40,522 bases of DNA from Balneolaceae bacterium (GTDB lineage Bacteria; Bacteroidota; Rhodothermia; Balneolales; Balneolaceae): contig SKRC01000085.1 in NCBI GenBank assembly GCA_007118695.1, positions 78,693-119,214 of the forward strand. The letters are read 5' to 3'. Below are positions 8,524-16,898 of this stretch, piece after piece. Numbering within the stretch: position 1 is the stretch's first letter; each line of letters starts with the position of its first letter. A program made the translations under genes and the position numbers. Below the pieces are notes generated by a model. The model did no database searches and was not told where the DNA came from. It was given only the letters and a program-made list of their open reading frames with translations.

Positions 8524-9357
8524 ATGAAAAAAAGAAAAAGACCGACAACGAAAAAGAATGCAGCCAAAAAAGCGGGTAATCAGCACAGGGTAAAACAGGA
8601 ATCACATCTTCGCGATGAGATCCGGATCAACAAGTTTATCGCTCATGCCGGATTCTGCTCACGGCGTGATGCGGATGAACTGATTGAACAGGGCAAGGTA
8701 TTTGTAAACAATAAACGGGTCACTGAACACGGTGTGAAGGTCAAAACGTCCGATAAGATTGTTGTGGATGGTCAGGAGATCAGCCTTGAACCATTTGTCT
8801 ATATTCTGCTGAATAAATCGAAAGATACCATCAGCACGACCGATGATGAAAAGGACCGCAATACGGTACTCGATGTCGTAGAAAGTGCAACCGGCTACAG
8901 AGTCTATCCGGTTGGCCGGCTCGACCGCAATACGATGGGCTTGTTGCTTTTGACCAATGATGGGGATCTTGCGCATCGACTTATGCATCCCAGCTACAAA
9001 GTGAAAAAGGTGTATGAAGTCGCTTGTGAACGGCCGTTAACGGACCCGGAAATTTCGGAGCTGATCCGTGGAATTGAACTGGAAGACGGCCCGGCGAAAC
9101 CGCACCTGGTTCAGCAAAGTGTTCTCGATCCGTCAGTCCTGGAAATTACGGTGTTTGAAGGCCGGAACCACCTGATCAGGCGCATGATCAGCTATTTTGG
9201 CACAGAGGTGGTAAAGTTGAAACGAGTGAGATACGGCACCCTGGACGATAAGGATTTACGGGTCGGCCGATGGCGTTATTTGAAGCAGAAAGAAATTAAT
9301 AATTTGCGTAAAATGGTTAAACTGCAGCCGCTTGATTTTAACAACGAACAATTATGA
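8524..9357 (+). CDS. rluB: RluB/RsuA-family rRNA pseudouridine synthase
   Basis: Converts a uridine in rRNA to pseudouridine; the RluB subgroup modifies 23S rRNA near position 2605. Of 277 residues, the first ~28 are a Lys-rich extension, 33-80 form an S4 RNA-binding domain (RINKFIAHAGFCSRRDADELI), and the catalytic domain follows with the hallmark GRLDRNTMGLLLLTNDG (Asp134 catalytic) and the C-terminal GRNHLIRRM motif. RluB is preferred because rluB commonly follows scpB and because of the basic N-terminus; RsuA or RluF remain possible. The stop overlaps the next start (ATGA), implying coupling. Confidence 0.88.
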   Translation: MKKRKRPTTKKNAAKKAGNQHRVKQESHLRDEIRINKFIAHAGFCSRRDADELIEQGKVFVNNKRVTEHGVKVKTSDKIVVDGQEISLEPFVYILLNKSKDTISTTDDEKDRNTVLDVVESATGYRVYPVGRLDRNTMGLLLLTNDGDLAHRLMHPSYKVKKVYEVACERPLTDPEISELIRGIELEDGPAKPHLVQQSVLDPSVLEITVFEGRNHLIRRMISYFGTEVVKLKRVRYGTLDDKDLRVGRWRYLKQKEINNLRKMVKLQPLDFNNEQL

Positions 9358-10229
9358 GCATTACCAATATATACAAAACCTCTGATTCTGTCACTTCTAC
9401 GGAAAATTTACCTATCCAATACGATTTGTACGTTCCCGGTAACAGCTCCCGGGATCTGCTTCCGGTTGTGATTTTTGTTCACGGCTTTAAAGGATTCAAG
9501 GATTGGGGGCCATTTCCCGACGCCTGTGAGGATCTCTCCCGGCAGGGTTTTGTGGTGATTGCGATGAATTTTTCACGCAATGGAATCGGGGAGAACCCGA
9601 CTGAATTCGACCGGCTGGATCTCTTTGAAAAACAGACGCTGAGCCAGGATCTCGATGATATCGGTACGATCATTAACGCGATTAAAACCCGGGAAATAAG
9701 TTCTTCAAGGGTTGGCCTTCACACCGACTATATCGGTATCATCGGGCATTCGCGAGGCGGGCACACAGCTGTAGCTGCAGCAGCTGAATACCCGGAAATT
9801 CAGTGCCTGGTCACGTGGGCGGCTGTTGCCGATTACAACGAAACATGGAGTGATCAGATGATCGCCGACTGGAATGGGAAGGGATACACCGAAATCGAAA
9901 ATGCACGAACCGGCCAGGTTATGAAAGTGGATAAGGTTGTTTATGATGATGCGCTGAAGAATGCCGATCGACTGATGGCAATCAAGAGAGTCAAGGAGCT
10001 CCACTTGCCGGCCATGTTTATTGCCGGGAAAGCAGACGAGTCGGTTCCCTGGCGTGATTCGGAACAATTATACCGGAATTGCCCGTCAAATAACAAGGAA
10101 CTTCGCCTTATACCAGATACCGGCCATACATTTGGAGCATCTCATGCTTTTGAAGAGGATGACTATCCTGAAAAGTTTGCAGAAGTCCTGGAACTTACGG
10201 AAGGCTGGTTTCTCGATAATCTCGCATAA
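9354..10229 (+). CDS. Alpha/beta hydrolase (dienelactone hydrolase-like)
   Basis: Probable cytoplasmic serine esterase of unknown substrate, 291 residues with no signal peptide. It shows the oxyanion segment FVHGFKGFKDWG (41-52), nucleophile elbow GHSRGGHTA (Ser133), acid in AGKADESVPW (Asp228) and catalytic histidine in PDTGHTFG (His258), so the full triad is present. A lid-like insertion covers about 160-210. It is translationally coupled to rluB by a 4-bp overlap, although the two activities have no obvious link. Distances between triad residues fit dienelactone-hydrolase or acylaminoacyl-like enzymes. Confidence 0.82.
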   Translation: MSITNIYKTSDSVTSTENLPIQYDLYVPGNSSRDLLPVVIFVHGFKGFKDWGPFPDACEDLSRQGFVVIAMNFSRNGIGENPTEFDRLDLFEKQTLSQDLDDIGTIINAIKTREISSSRVGLHTDYIGIIGHSRGGHTAVAAAAEYPEIQCLVTWAAVADYNETWSDQMIADWNGKGYTEIENARTGQVMKVDKVVYDDALKNADRLMAIKRVKELHLPAMFIAGKADESVPWRDSEQLYRNCPSNNKELRLIPDTGHTFGASHAFEEDDYPEKFAEVLELTEGWFLDNLA

Positions 10230-10259
10230 ACGACAAGCTTTTTGCGTTAATCGTTTATG
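10225..10259 (+). promoter_or_regulatory. Stem-loop joining the hydrolase stop and the TPR-gene start
   Basis: A perfect 9-bp inverted repeat (CATAAACGA at 10225-10233, TCGTTTATG at 10251-10259) encloses a 17-nt loop. The left arm contains the hydrolase TAA stop and the right arm contains the ATG of the next gene. In mRNA it could hide the start codon until a ribosome finishes the upstream gene. No test is possible from sequence alone. Confidence 0.4.
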
Positions 10260-11408
10260 AAATTATATCTATCGATAGTGCTATTCCTTTTAGCCGGAGC
10301 TGCAGAGTTAAAAGGGCAGGTGCCGGTACTGATTGAGGATACGGAGTTTCAGGAAGTGGCGCGTGCGGCAATTGACTCGCTCTATAACCGGAATCCGGAT
10401 GCCGTCCATGAACTGATGGAGCCGTGGTCCGCCAAATACCCGGATCACCCCTTGTGGCTGTTGTGGGATGCAATGGATCACTGGTGGATGGTTTTAACCG
10501 ACCTGTATAACCATAGCCAGGATGAGTTACTTTTCGAAAAATTGGAGCAGGCGAACGAGGCGGCTGACAGGCTGCTGGATGAGTCGCCCGGCCACCCGGA
10601 TGCTCATATTATACAGGCCGTAGCAAATGGATATATTGCTCGCCATAATGCCAACAGGGAGCGGTGGGTGAGAAGTGTGCGTACCGGACGGACCGCTTAC
10701 AGGGCTCATATCGAACTGGAACAAGCAGCGCCCGATCTGGCGGATAACCTGTTCGCAAAAGGGTTGAAAGAGTATTACTCGGCATACCTGCCGGAAGCAT
10801 ACAGGGTTGTACGAGCCGTTTCGTGGTTGTTGCCTGACGGGGATAAAGCTGAAGGATTGAGACTTTTGGAATATACCAGCAGAGAAGCCGTTTTTGCACG
10901 GCCCGAGGCGAACTATTTTCTTGGGATGATTTTGTTGAATTATGAAGGGGAGTATGAAAAGGCGATAAATCTGTTCCAAAACCTGGTCGATTATTATCCC
11001 AATAACAGTTATTATCGCAGATTATTGGTCCGGTCGCTTTATCGGCACAATATGTCCTCAGCGGCCAAACAGGAAATTGAAAAGGCATTGAAATATTGGG
11101 CAAAAAACGAATTTGCCGATGAATTGATCCTGAAGGAAGAGCTGCTGTACTGGCAAGGGCGTATATTAAACCAGACAGGACAATTTGAGGAAGCTTACCA
11201 GGCGTTTGAAGATAGCTACCGCATCGGCCTGGAGCTTCCAAACCGAAATAAACGAAGATTTCATGCCTTAAGTGGATATTATGCTGGATTAACCGCCGAG
11301 AGAAATGGGGATAAAACAGCAGCCCGGAATTTTTATCGCGCTGTCACTCAACTCGATTGTGAACCCGAGGCCCGGGAAAGGGCAAGAGTACGAATGAGAA
11401 ACATGTGA
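10257..11408 (+). CDS. Exported tetratricopeptide-repeat-like protein
   Basis: A 383-residue protein beginning with a Sec signal peptide (MKLYLSIVLFLLAGAAELKGQ, cleavage likely after GQ), hence periplasmic. The rest is almost wholly helical, with TPR-like pairs such as the segments around 205-260 (YFLGMILLNYEGEYEKAINL) and 300-370 (YWQGRILNQTGQFEEAYQAF). No catalytic motif is seen; TPR arrays usually hold protein partners. It ends 10 bp from the convergent NRDE gene. I do not recognise a specific family, and a precise role cannot be assigned. Confidence 0.7.
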   Translation: MKLYLSIVLFLLAGAAELKGQVPVLIEDTEFQEVARAAIDSLYNRNPDAVHELMEPWSAKYPDHPLWLLWDAMDHWWMVLTDLYNHSQDELLFEKLEQANEAADRLLDESPGHPDAHIIQAVANGYIARHNANRERWVRSVRTGRTAYRAHIELEQAAPDLADNLFAKGLKEYYSAYLPEAYRVVRAVSWLLPDGDKAEGLRLLEYTSREAVFARPEANYFLGMILLNYEGEYEKAINLFQNLVDYYPNNSYYRRLLVRSLYRHNMSSAAKQEIEKALKYWAKNEFADELILKEELLYWQGRILNQTGQFEEAYQAFEDSYRIGLELPNRNKRRFHALSGYYAGLTAERNGDKTAARNFYRAVTQLDCEPEARERARVRMRNM

Positions 11409-11409
11409 A

Positions 11410-11434
11410 AATTACCGCCTAACCGGCAGTATTT
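11410..11434. terminator. Probable bidirectional terminator hairpin between convergent genes
   Basis: The 10-bp gap between convergent genes holds a hairpin: ACCGCC (11414-11419), 5-nt loop, GGCAGT (11425-11430). On the minus strand all six pairs form (one G-U) and the tract AATTTT follows. On the plus strand one C-A mismatch occurs and ATTTTGTT follows. The stem includes the stop codon of the minus-strand gene. Confidence 0.45.
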
Positions 11435-12204
11435 TGTTGGACGTTCATGGTAAACTCAAAACTGTTCTCCTCTTCGATCCGGGTTGTTCCTGGCTGGAAA
11501 ATCCTTTCCGTGAAACGAACGTCTCCATTGTCTTGGATCCGGACAACCGTTGAACAACGGGTTCCGTACTCTTCAGTCCGGATAAAAATGGCAGACACGG
11601 CTTTCTCCATTTCGGGTGAAAGGCCGGTATCGGGAAGTTGATCCGAAGGATATGTATCACTGTTTGCCAGGATCCGGAACAGATTTTCTTCATCCAGGGA
11701 ATTGCTTATCATTAATTTCCGGAACTCCTGTTTTGCCTTCTCTACCTTCGGCCAGGGAGTATTCATCAGGGCATTGCTGATGCCATGGATACCCGGCTCT
11801 ACCGGAGTTGAGCGGCTTGTGATGTTCGAATAATGATAAAACGATTGTGCATCCGCGGCAAGGAGATTGAAACCGTTGTAGCTCTCCGGATCAGGAAATG
11901 TTGATAAAAACTCTCCAGCCGGACGCCGGCTTTGAAGGAAGGCCGTTACCAGATGGCCGCGACTCCGGGCATCGGAGTTATGGGATCCCATCTTTCTGTA
12001 GTTTGTGAGTGCGGCAATACGGCCGTTTTTATGTACCCCCAGCCACGTGCCGCCGGCAACTTGATCTTTTCCGGCTAACAGGAAAGGGTCGCTATCCCAG
12101 AACCGGGCTGCACGGGTTGGTCGCTCATAGAACTCATCCCGGTTTGCAGCCAGGATTAATCGATGCCCGGGTATGGTCTTGTATCCAAATACAATCAGGC
12201 ACAT
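11419..12204 (-). CDS. NRDE/TANGO2-family protein
   Basis: Member of the NRDE family (bacterial relatives of eukaryotic TANGO2), named after the Asn-Arg-Asp-Glu motif visible here as LILAANRDEFYERPT (residues 16-30). It is 261 residues, typical length. Met1 is followed by Cys2 (MCLIVFGY), which after methionine removal could be an N-terminal nucleophile; family members have been compared to Ntn hydrolases. Other conserved parts are GGTWLGVHKNGRIAALTNYR and GTRCSTVVRI near the C-terminus. The biochemical role is unresolved; TANGO2 has been linked to haem and acyl-lipid handling. It stands alone on this strand. Confidence 0.85.
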   Translation of the reverse strand: MCLIVFGYKTIPGHRLILAANRDEFYERPTRAARFWDSDPFLLAGKDQVAGGTWLGVHKNGRIAALTNYRKMGSHNSDARSRGHLVTAFLQSRRPAGEFLSTFPDPESYNGFNLLAADAQSFYHYSNITSRSTPVEPGIHGISNALMNTPWPKVEKAKQEFRKLMISNSLDEENLFRILANSDTYPSDQLPDTGLSPEMEKAVSAIFIRTEEYGTRCSTVVRIQDNGDVRFTERIFQPGTTRIEEENSFEFTMNVQQNTAG

Positions 12205-12744
12205 TTTATTTTTTATTCAATTCACTTTGTACTGTTAACAACCTGCATTACGGGTTAATAATTTATTTAAGATAGATCATACTTTTCTTTAAAATAGGCT
12301 TGGGGCACAATTTAACTATCGTATTGCACGCATAATAATTTCCCGTTGTATAGTGTCGCGATTATTTCATTCGTTTCATGATTCTGAATAGAACAAACAG
12401 GAATTGCCCGCATTTCGCTACGCTTACAAAAAATGATCACTCCGTGGGGAAAAGATGTACCCCGACAACCGTCGGGAGGGAAAAGATAAGCGCTCGGAGC
12501 GCACATCTATGTTAGCTTCGCCTTGCTGAGGGAAAAATCTCTTGGTGAAAAATGCGGGATAGATGCCCTGTTCTGTTATCGGTTAAAGCAGTAAATCTGT
12601 CGGTTATGTGGTGATTAAATACGCACACCGAACCGATGGAAGCTGCCAGGCAATTGAGCAAGAAAATAGATTGAAACTTATTCTGTTTGAATTCGATGTA
12701 AATAACGATATTTAAAGGATTTAAAATAAAACAGGGAATCGGTA
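12205..12744. other. 540-bp divergent gap with small-hairpin repeat family (copy A)
   Basis: No credible gene is present. The segment 12410-12560 carries hairpins of a repeat seen again in the gap at 21759-22112. One is CCCGAC-AACC-GTCGGG (12461-12476), the next a 13-bp palindrome GCGCTCGGAGCGC (12490-12502). The surrounding text also matches the second locus: ATTTCGCTACGC then ACAAAA, GATG before the CCCGAC arm, GGGAGGG after it, and CTTGGTGAAAA further on. The remaining part is AT-rich and presumably carries promoters for both neighbours. Confidence 0.55.
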
Positions 12745-15327
12745 TTGATTTCAGGAAAAGACACAGCAAAACGTGACTGGCTTATACTGATAATCGGCCT
12801 GCTGGCCGGGGCTTGGTTTTTCTTTGACTATGGGACGCATCATCCGATCAGCCAGGCCGATGCCTCATTGGGCAAAGAAGCGGCTGTTAGCCTTGGCACT
12901 GATGTGATCAGTGACTTGGGGTATTCCCAAACCGATCTTGAATATATTTCAAGGTTTGCCACACGTGAGACCCTGCTCGACTATATCCAGCAGCAGACTG
13001 GTTTCAGGACATTCTTTGCCGACAATGCAAGGTCATCAGCATTTCCGGTTTATCATTGGAGGGTGGACCTGGTGTCTTCGGCAGAAGATCCGGATACACC
13101 GGATAACGATATTGAACAGAGAGATTTTGACGATTTAGTTACAATGACCCTCACATTCAGCCAGGGTGGGGAGTGGCTGGAATTTAAAAACCCAAACAAC
13201 AGGCGCCCTCACAGGCTTCTGTCTGCGGAGGTGATCAATCACGCATTCGACTTGCCTGGGGAGTTGTTATTTGCGGCGAGATCAGATTCAGTGGCACTGG
13301 CTAATTTTGCATTTGAATTTGACCGGGTTTTGCCAGACGACACCTTTATCAGGGAGGATGGTGTTATACAAATAGGGCTTAATCGTGCCCGAACCATGGC
13401 CGGCTATTATCTTGAACGCACCGGCTGGCCCACTGATCTGCTGCAATTCAATACCGGCCGGGTAATTCCGTTTGATGATTTTGAAGCAGCGGAGCTGTTA
13501 TACAGCTACCGGGATGAGGAAACAGGGAATCACATGAGGCTGGCCATGACGCTTGCTCCGGCAGGTGCTCTTTTGTCAATGGAAGTTGATTATCCGGATA
13601 TTGCACCAGCTGATCCTCCGTATATTATCAACAGTTTGAGGATACTTGTGGTCATTGTATTCGGCTTCTGGGTGCCAATTCTGCTTTATATACGGATCCG
13701 GTTGCGGGTGATTGATATCAAATCCGGAATTTTATTTGCGGTGCTTGCCGGTCTGGCTGTTCCCTTGTTCCTGATCTTGCAGTGGCTTCATGAGCAGATG
13801 CAGATTCCGGGTGCACCGGGTGCGATTGATATCATCTGGCTTGTTACCACCGTTGGCCTGTCAGCAGCACTGGTATCACTGGTCTTTTTTGCAATTACAG
13901 TGATTGGTGAATCATTGACCCGTCAGAATTGGACTGAAAAAATCCAGACGATGGACCTGATTCGTATCGGCCATTTTTTCAACCTGCCCGTGGGTACTGT
14001 TTTTGTCCATGCTGTATCCTTCGGGATTATCATGGCAGCGGCCTGGTCGGCTGCATTCTGGCTATTGCCCGGAGCCTATATTTCGGTAAGCAACACATTC
14101 TTTTCCGACACCACCTTTTTCGCGCCCCTGGTGAGAATACTCTCCATATTCTTTCTCTGTTTCATCACCATCCAGGCCGTGTTTTTGGTTCTGATCGGCC
14201 AGATCAGCGGCTCTTCCAAAAACAAATTGATCCTGGTTTTAACAGTTACGGCTATTTTCGCAATCATGATCCCGGTATTGGCAAATACTGGCCCGATCAT
14301 TGAAGCGATGATGTTAAATGGTCTGGTAGGTTTCGGGCTTAGTATAATCTACCTGCTAAGGGATTTTTTAACTACCATGCTCTCTTATTTTGTCTTTAAA
14401 CTGCTGCTGGTAACGGCAGACGGCTGGCTCATGGTTAACTCCCCGGATATCATGATCTTTTATCCGGCGATAGGTCTGTTGTTTGTCTTTCTGGTTTATG
14501 GATTCATTGCTACCACCCGCGGGAAATCGGTAAAAGAACTTCCCCGGTATGTACCCGATTATATAGAAGATCTGGCGCAGGAAGAGCGCATCAAACAGGA
14601 ACTGCAGATCGCAAGAAAAGTACAGCAGTCTTTTCTGCCTGTGAGAAAACCGGAGCTGGAAGGCATAGATCTGGCAGCTATCTGCATCCCGGCTTATGAA
14701 ACCGGTGGTGATTACTACGATTTTATCAGCTTAAATGAACAGCAGCTTGCCATTACTGTTGGAGATGTAAGCGGAAAAGGGTTTCAGGCAGCATTTTATA
14801 TGACGTTTATCAAAGGGGTGCTGCATGCGCTTTGCCTGGATCACACCTCAACCGTCCCCATTTTGAAAAAGGCCAATAAGCTATTTCGAGAGAATGCGAG
14901 GAGAGGGACATTCATTTCACTAATTTATGGAGTGATTGATTTGAATAAACAGGAATTTAAATTCTCCAGGGCCGGGCATAATCCGCTCCTTTACTACAGG
15001 GAGAAGGAAAACCTGTTAAAATCCATCAAACCGAACGGACTGGCTTTGGGCATGACTGATGGCAAGTTGTTTGAAGACAATATAGTTGAATCTATTATCA
15101 GACTGGAAAAAGGAGATATGCTGATACTGTTTACGGACGGAATTGTGGAGGCCGTTGATAATAACGGCCAGCAATATGGCGACCAACGGCTTGAGCGCAT
15201 GGTCTATTTCCATCACTCCAAGTCGGCTGAAGAGATGGTCGAACAGATTGTAAAAGATGTTGAAAAATTTGCCGATGGAGCAAAACAACACGATGATATG
15301 ACTTTGCTCGTTATAAAGCAGAAATAG
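12745..15327 (+). CDS. Membrane-bound SpoIIE/RsbU-type PP2C serine phosphatase
   Basis: Large sensor phosphatase (860 residues) likely to dephosphorylate an anti-sigma antagonist in a partner-switching pathway. It has one N-terminal membrane helix (about 12-30), an extracytoplasmic region to about 295, roughly eight membrane helices (about 297-595), a cytoplasmic helical linker (601-632) and the catalytic domain. Metal ligands are in GGDYYDF (Asp656), GDVSGKG (Asp674), FTDGIVEA (Asp798) and HDDMTLL (Asp851). The start is TTG: an in-frame stop lies 18 bp upstream, no ATG is nearby, and AGGGA at 12733-12737 gives good spacing. No anti-sigma kinase or STAS antagonist is adjacent. The extracytoplasmic domain matches no family I recognise. 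Confidence 0.85.
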   Translation: MISGKDTAKRDWLILIIGLLAGAWFFFDYGTHHPISQADASLGKEAAVSLGTDVISDLGYSQTDLEYISRFATRETLLDYIQQQTGFRTFFADNARSSAFPVYHWRVDLVSSAEDPDTPDNDIEQRDFDDLVTMTLTFSQGGEWLEFKNPNNRRPHRLLSAEVINHAFDLPGELLFAARSDSVALANFAFEFDRVLPDDTFIREDGVIQIGLNRARTMAGYYLERTGWPTDLLQFNTGRVIPFDDFEAAELLYSYRDEETGNHMRLAMTLAPAGALLSMEVDYPDIAPADPPYIINSLRILVVIVFGFWVPILLYIRIRLRVIDIKSGILFAVLAGLAVPLFLILQWLHEQMQIPGAPGAIDIIWLVTTVGLSAALVSLVFFAITVIGESLTRQNWTEKIQTMDLIRIGHFFNLPVGTVFVHAVSFGIIMAAAWSAAFWLLPGAYISVSNTFFSDTTFFAPLVRILSIFFLCFITIQAVFLVLIGQISGSSKNKLILVLTVTAIFAIMIPVLANTGPIIEAMMLNGLVGFGLSIIYLLRDFLTTMLSYFVFKLLLVTADGWLMVNSPDIMIFYPAIGLLFVFLVYGFIATTRGKSVKELPRYVPDYIEDLAQEERIKQELQIARKVQQSFLPVRKPELEGIDLAAICIPAYETGGDYYDFISLNEQQLAITVGDVSGKGFQAAFYMTFIKGVLHALCLDHTSTVPILKKANKLFRENARRGTFISLIYGVIDLNKQEFKFSRAGHNPLLYYREKENLLKSIKPNGLALGMTDGKLFEDNIVESIIRLEKGDMLILFTDGIVEAVDNNGQQYGDQRLERMVYFHHSKSAEEMVEQIVKDVEKFADGAKQHDDMTLLVIKQK

Positions 15328-15378
15328 GAATCATTTTCTATCTTACCAAGAAGGATGAAACAGATTAATTGAAGATAA

Positions 15379-15873
15379 ATGCGGAAAATAATTTACAGCG
15401 TGTTGTTATTGTTCTTGCTGGGCAGCCTCAAGCCACTGCTTGCCCAGGAGTTGCCGGAAGACAACCTTGACTGGCAGCAAATGGATCGGGCTCTGACCCT
15501 TGCTTCCGAGAATGATAAATTGATATTGATTGATGTATTTGCACAATGGTGCCCCTATTGCCAGCGTATGCAGTCGGATGTGTATCCTTCCGAAAAAGTT
15601 GAGGAGAAAGTGAAAAAATATTTCATTCCGGTCCGGATTGATACGGAGTCCGACAAGGCGATAACTTATCTTGGTAATGAGTTTACAGAGTCGGAATTTG
15701 CAGCAGCTCTTCAATACCGGAGCGTACCGACAACGTATTTCATGAATGCCCGTGGGGAAGTGTTAGGTCAGCAACCAGGATTTTTACCTGTTGATGTGTT
15801 TGCCGAATTACTTGAATATGTAGGCAGCGGTGCGCATGAAACACAAACGTTCGAAGAGTTCAGCAACCGGTAA
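15379..15873 (+). CDS. Periplasmic thioredoxin-fold protein (thioredoxin_7/DsbD-gamma-like)
   Basis: A 164-residue exported thioredoxin. The signal peptide runs to LAQ at residue 23. The redox site WCPYC (Cys58, Cys61) follows a DVFAQ strand and the cis-proline loop is SVPTTYF. The fold resembles thioredoxin-like domains that act as disulfide reductases in the periplasm (SoxW, DsbD C-terminal domain). It lies 51 bp after the phosphatase and 45 bp before the MntR-like gene, on the same strand, so may be co-transcribed. No partner dsbD or c-type cytochrome gene is in the window, so its substrate is unknown. Confidence 0.85.
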   Translation: MRKIIYSVLLLFLLGSLKPLLAQELPEDNLDWQQMDRALTLASENDKLILIDVFAQWCPYCQRMQSDVYPSEKVEEKVKKYFIPVRIDTESDKAITYLGNEFTESEFAAALQYRSVPTTYFMNARGEVLGQQPGFLPVDVFAELLEYVGSGAHETQTFEEFSNR

Positions 15874-15918
15874 TTTTGCTATTCACCCGTTATTTAACCC
15901 TTAAACAAGTAAAAGCCG

Positions 15919-16581
15919 ATGGTACTTAGTCAGGCAGTTGAAGACTATATCAAAACAATCTACACTCTTGAACTGGAAAGCGAGGGAGAAGGAGTATCTA
16001 CGACAAAAATTGCGGAAGTACTTGAGGTTTCTTCTGCTTCAGTAACCAATATGATCAAGAAACTGGCTAAAATGGGGCTCGTCAGGTATGAATCCTATTA
16101 CGGGGCAACACTTACGGATTCGGGGAAGAAAATTGCACTTGAAATCATCCGGCATCACCGGCTTCTGGAGCTCTATCTGAAGGAAGTGATGGGCTATTCC
16201 TGGGATGAGGTTCACGATGAGGCAGAAAAACTTGAACACCACATTTCAGAACGTTTTGAGGACAAAATTGCTGAGCTTTTGAATCACCCGACGCATGATC
16301 CTCACGGTGATCCTATCCCCAGCAAGGAGGGAATAATGCCTGAAATAGCAACTGAACCGCTGACGGATGCCGATGTGGGCGAGCAGTTAATGCTTGGAAG
16401 GGTGACCAATCAGGAACCGGAATTACTGCGCTATCTTGAAACGAAGGGACTGATCCCGGGTATAGAACTTGAAGTAATTGAAAAAGCCCCCTTTAAAGGC
16501 CCGGTGACCGTGAAAGTTGATGGAGAAGAACAGGTTATAGGCTATGAGGTGGCTGTTAATCTGTACATGATGAAGGGGTAG
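15919..16581 (+). CDS. DtxR/MntR-family metal-dependent transcriptional regulator
   Basis: Metal-sensing repressor, 220 residues: winged helix-turn-helix (about 5-65), dimerisation and metal domain (66-145) and a C-terminal SH3/FeoA-like domain (about 150-218, with GLIPGIELEVIE). Metal ligands can be read by alignment with known members: Asp9 in VEDYIKTIY, His79/80 and Glu84, His99, Glu103, Glu106 and His107 in VHDEAEKLEHHIS. Asp9 and Glu103 correspond to Asp8 and Glu99 of Bacillus MntR, not Met10 and Cys102 of DtxR, which suggests manganese more than iron sensing. The three-domain layout resembles ScaR/IdeR. No Mn or Fe transporter gene is adjacent, so targets are unknown. Confidence 0.88.
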   Translation: MVLSQAVEDYIKTIYTLELESEGEGVSTTKIAEVLEVSSASVTNMIKKLAKMGLVRYESYYGATLTDSGKKIALEIIRHHRLLELYLKEVMGYSWDEVHDEAEKLEHHISERFEDKIAELLNHPTHDPHGDPIPSKEGIMPEIATEPLTDADVGEQLMLGRVTNQEPELLRYLETKGLIPGIELEVIEKAPFKGPVTVKVDGEEQVIGYEVAVNLYMMKG

Positions 16582-16898
16582 CCCCATTTTTTGGGCAGTT
16601 CTCCGGGCGCTCATGTTTTCCCAAGGCTGTCCAAAAAGACAAAATCATCTAAAATAAGCTTTAATAAATTAGGTTCCGGATACTTCAAAAAGCTCCTGTC
16701 TCTTCTGACTTGCCCCGGCCCTTCTCTACTTCGCAAATTTACTCCGAAGAGTGGGTAGCTCTTTTGTATGACTTGTACTTGCTTAATATTAATAGGTACT
16801 AAATATTTTGTACACGTAGCGAAACGATCCCCACTGAGTGAAATTTACACTGGAATACGGTGGAGGGGGAGTGACCCGGTACATTGTTGCACTTCGTC
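16582..16898. other. Convergent intergenic region with AT-rich palindromes
   Basis: A 317-bp gap between convergent genes with no ORF or RNA I can support. It holds two neighbouring palindromes: TTAATATTAA (16783-16792) and an 18-bp near-perfect palindrome reading GTAC, T, AAATATTT, T, GTAC (16796-16813). A weak GCCC/GGGC stem just after the regulator stop lacks a following T-run. The remainder looks like decayed sequence. Confidence 0.4.

Noticed and set aside
12312-12769. Open frames on the minus strand in the 12.2-12.7 kb gap
   Set aside because: They overlap hairpin repeat DNA, show no protein-like composition or ribosome site, and one runs into the phosphatase gene.
16579-16600. GCCC...GGGC stem after the MntR-like gene as a terminator
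   Set aside because: The T-run is in the loop, not after the stem, and only 4 pairs form.
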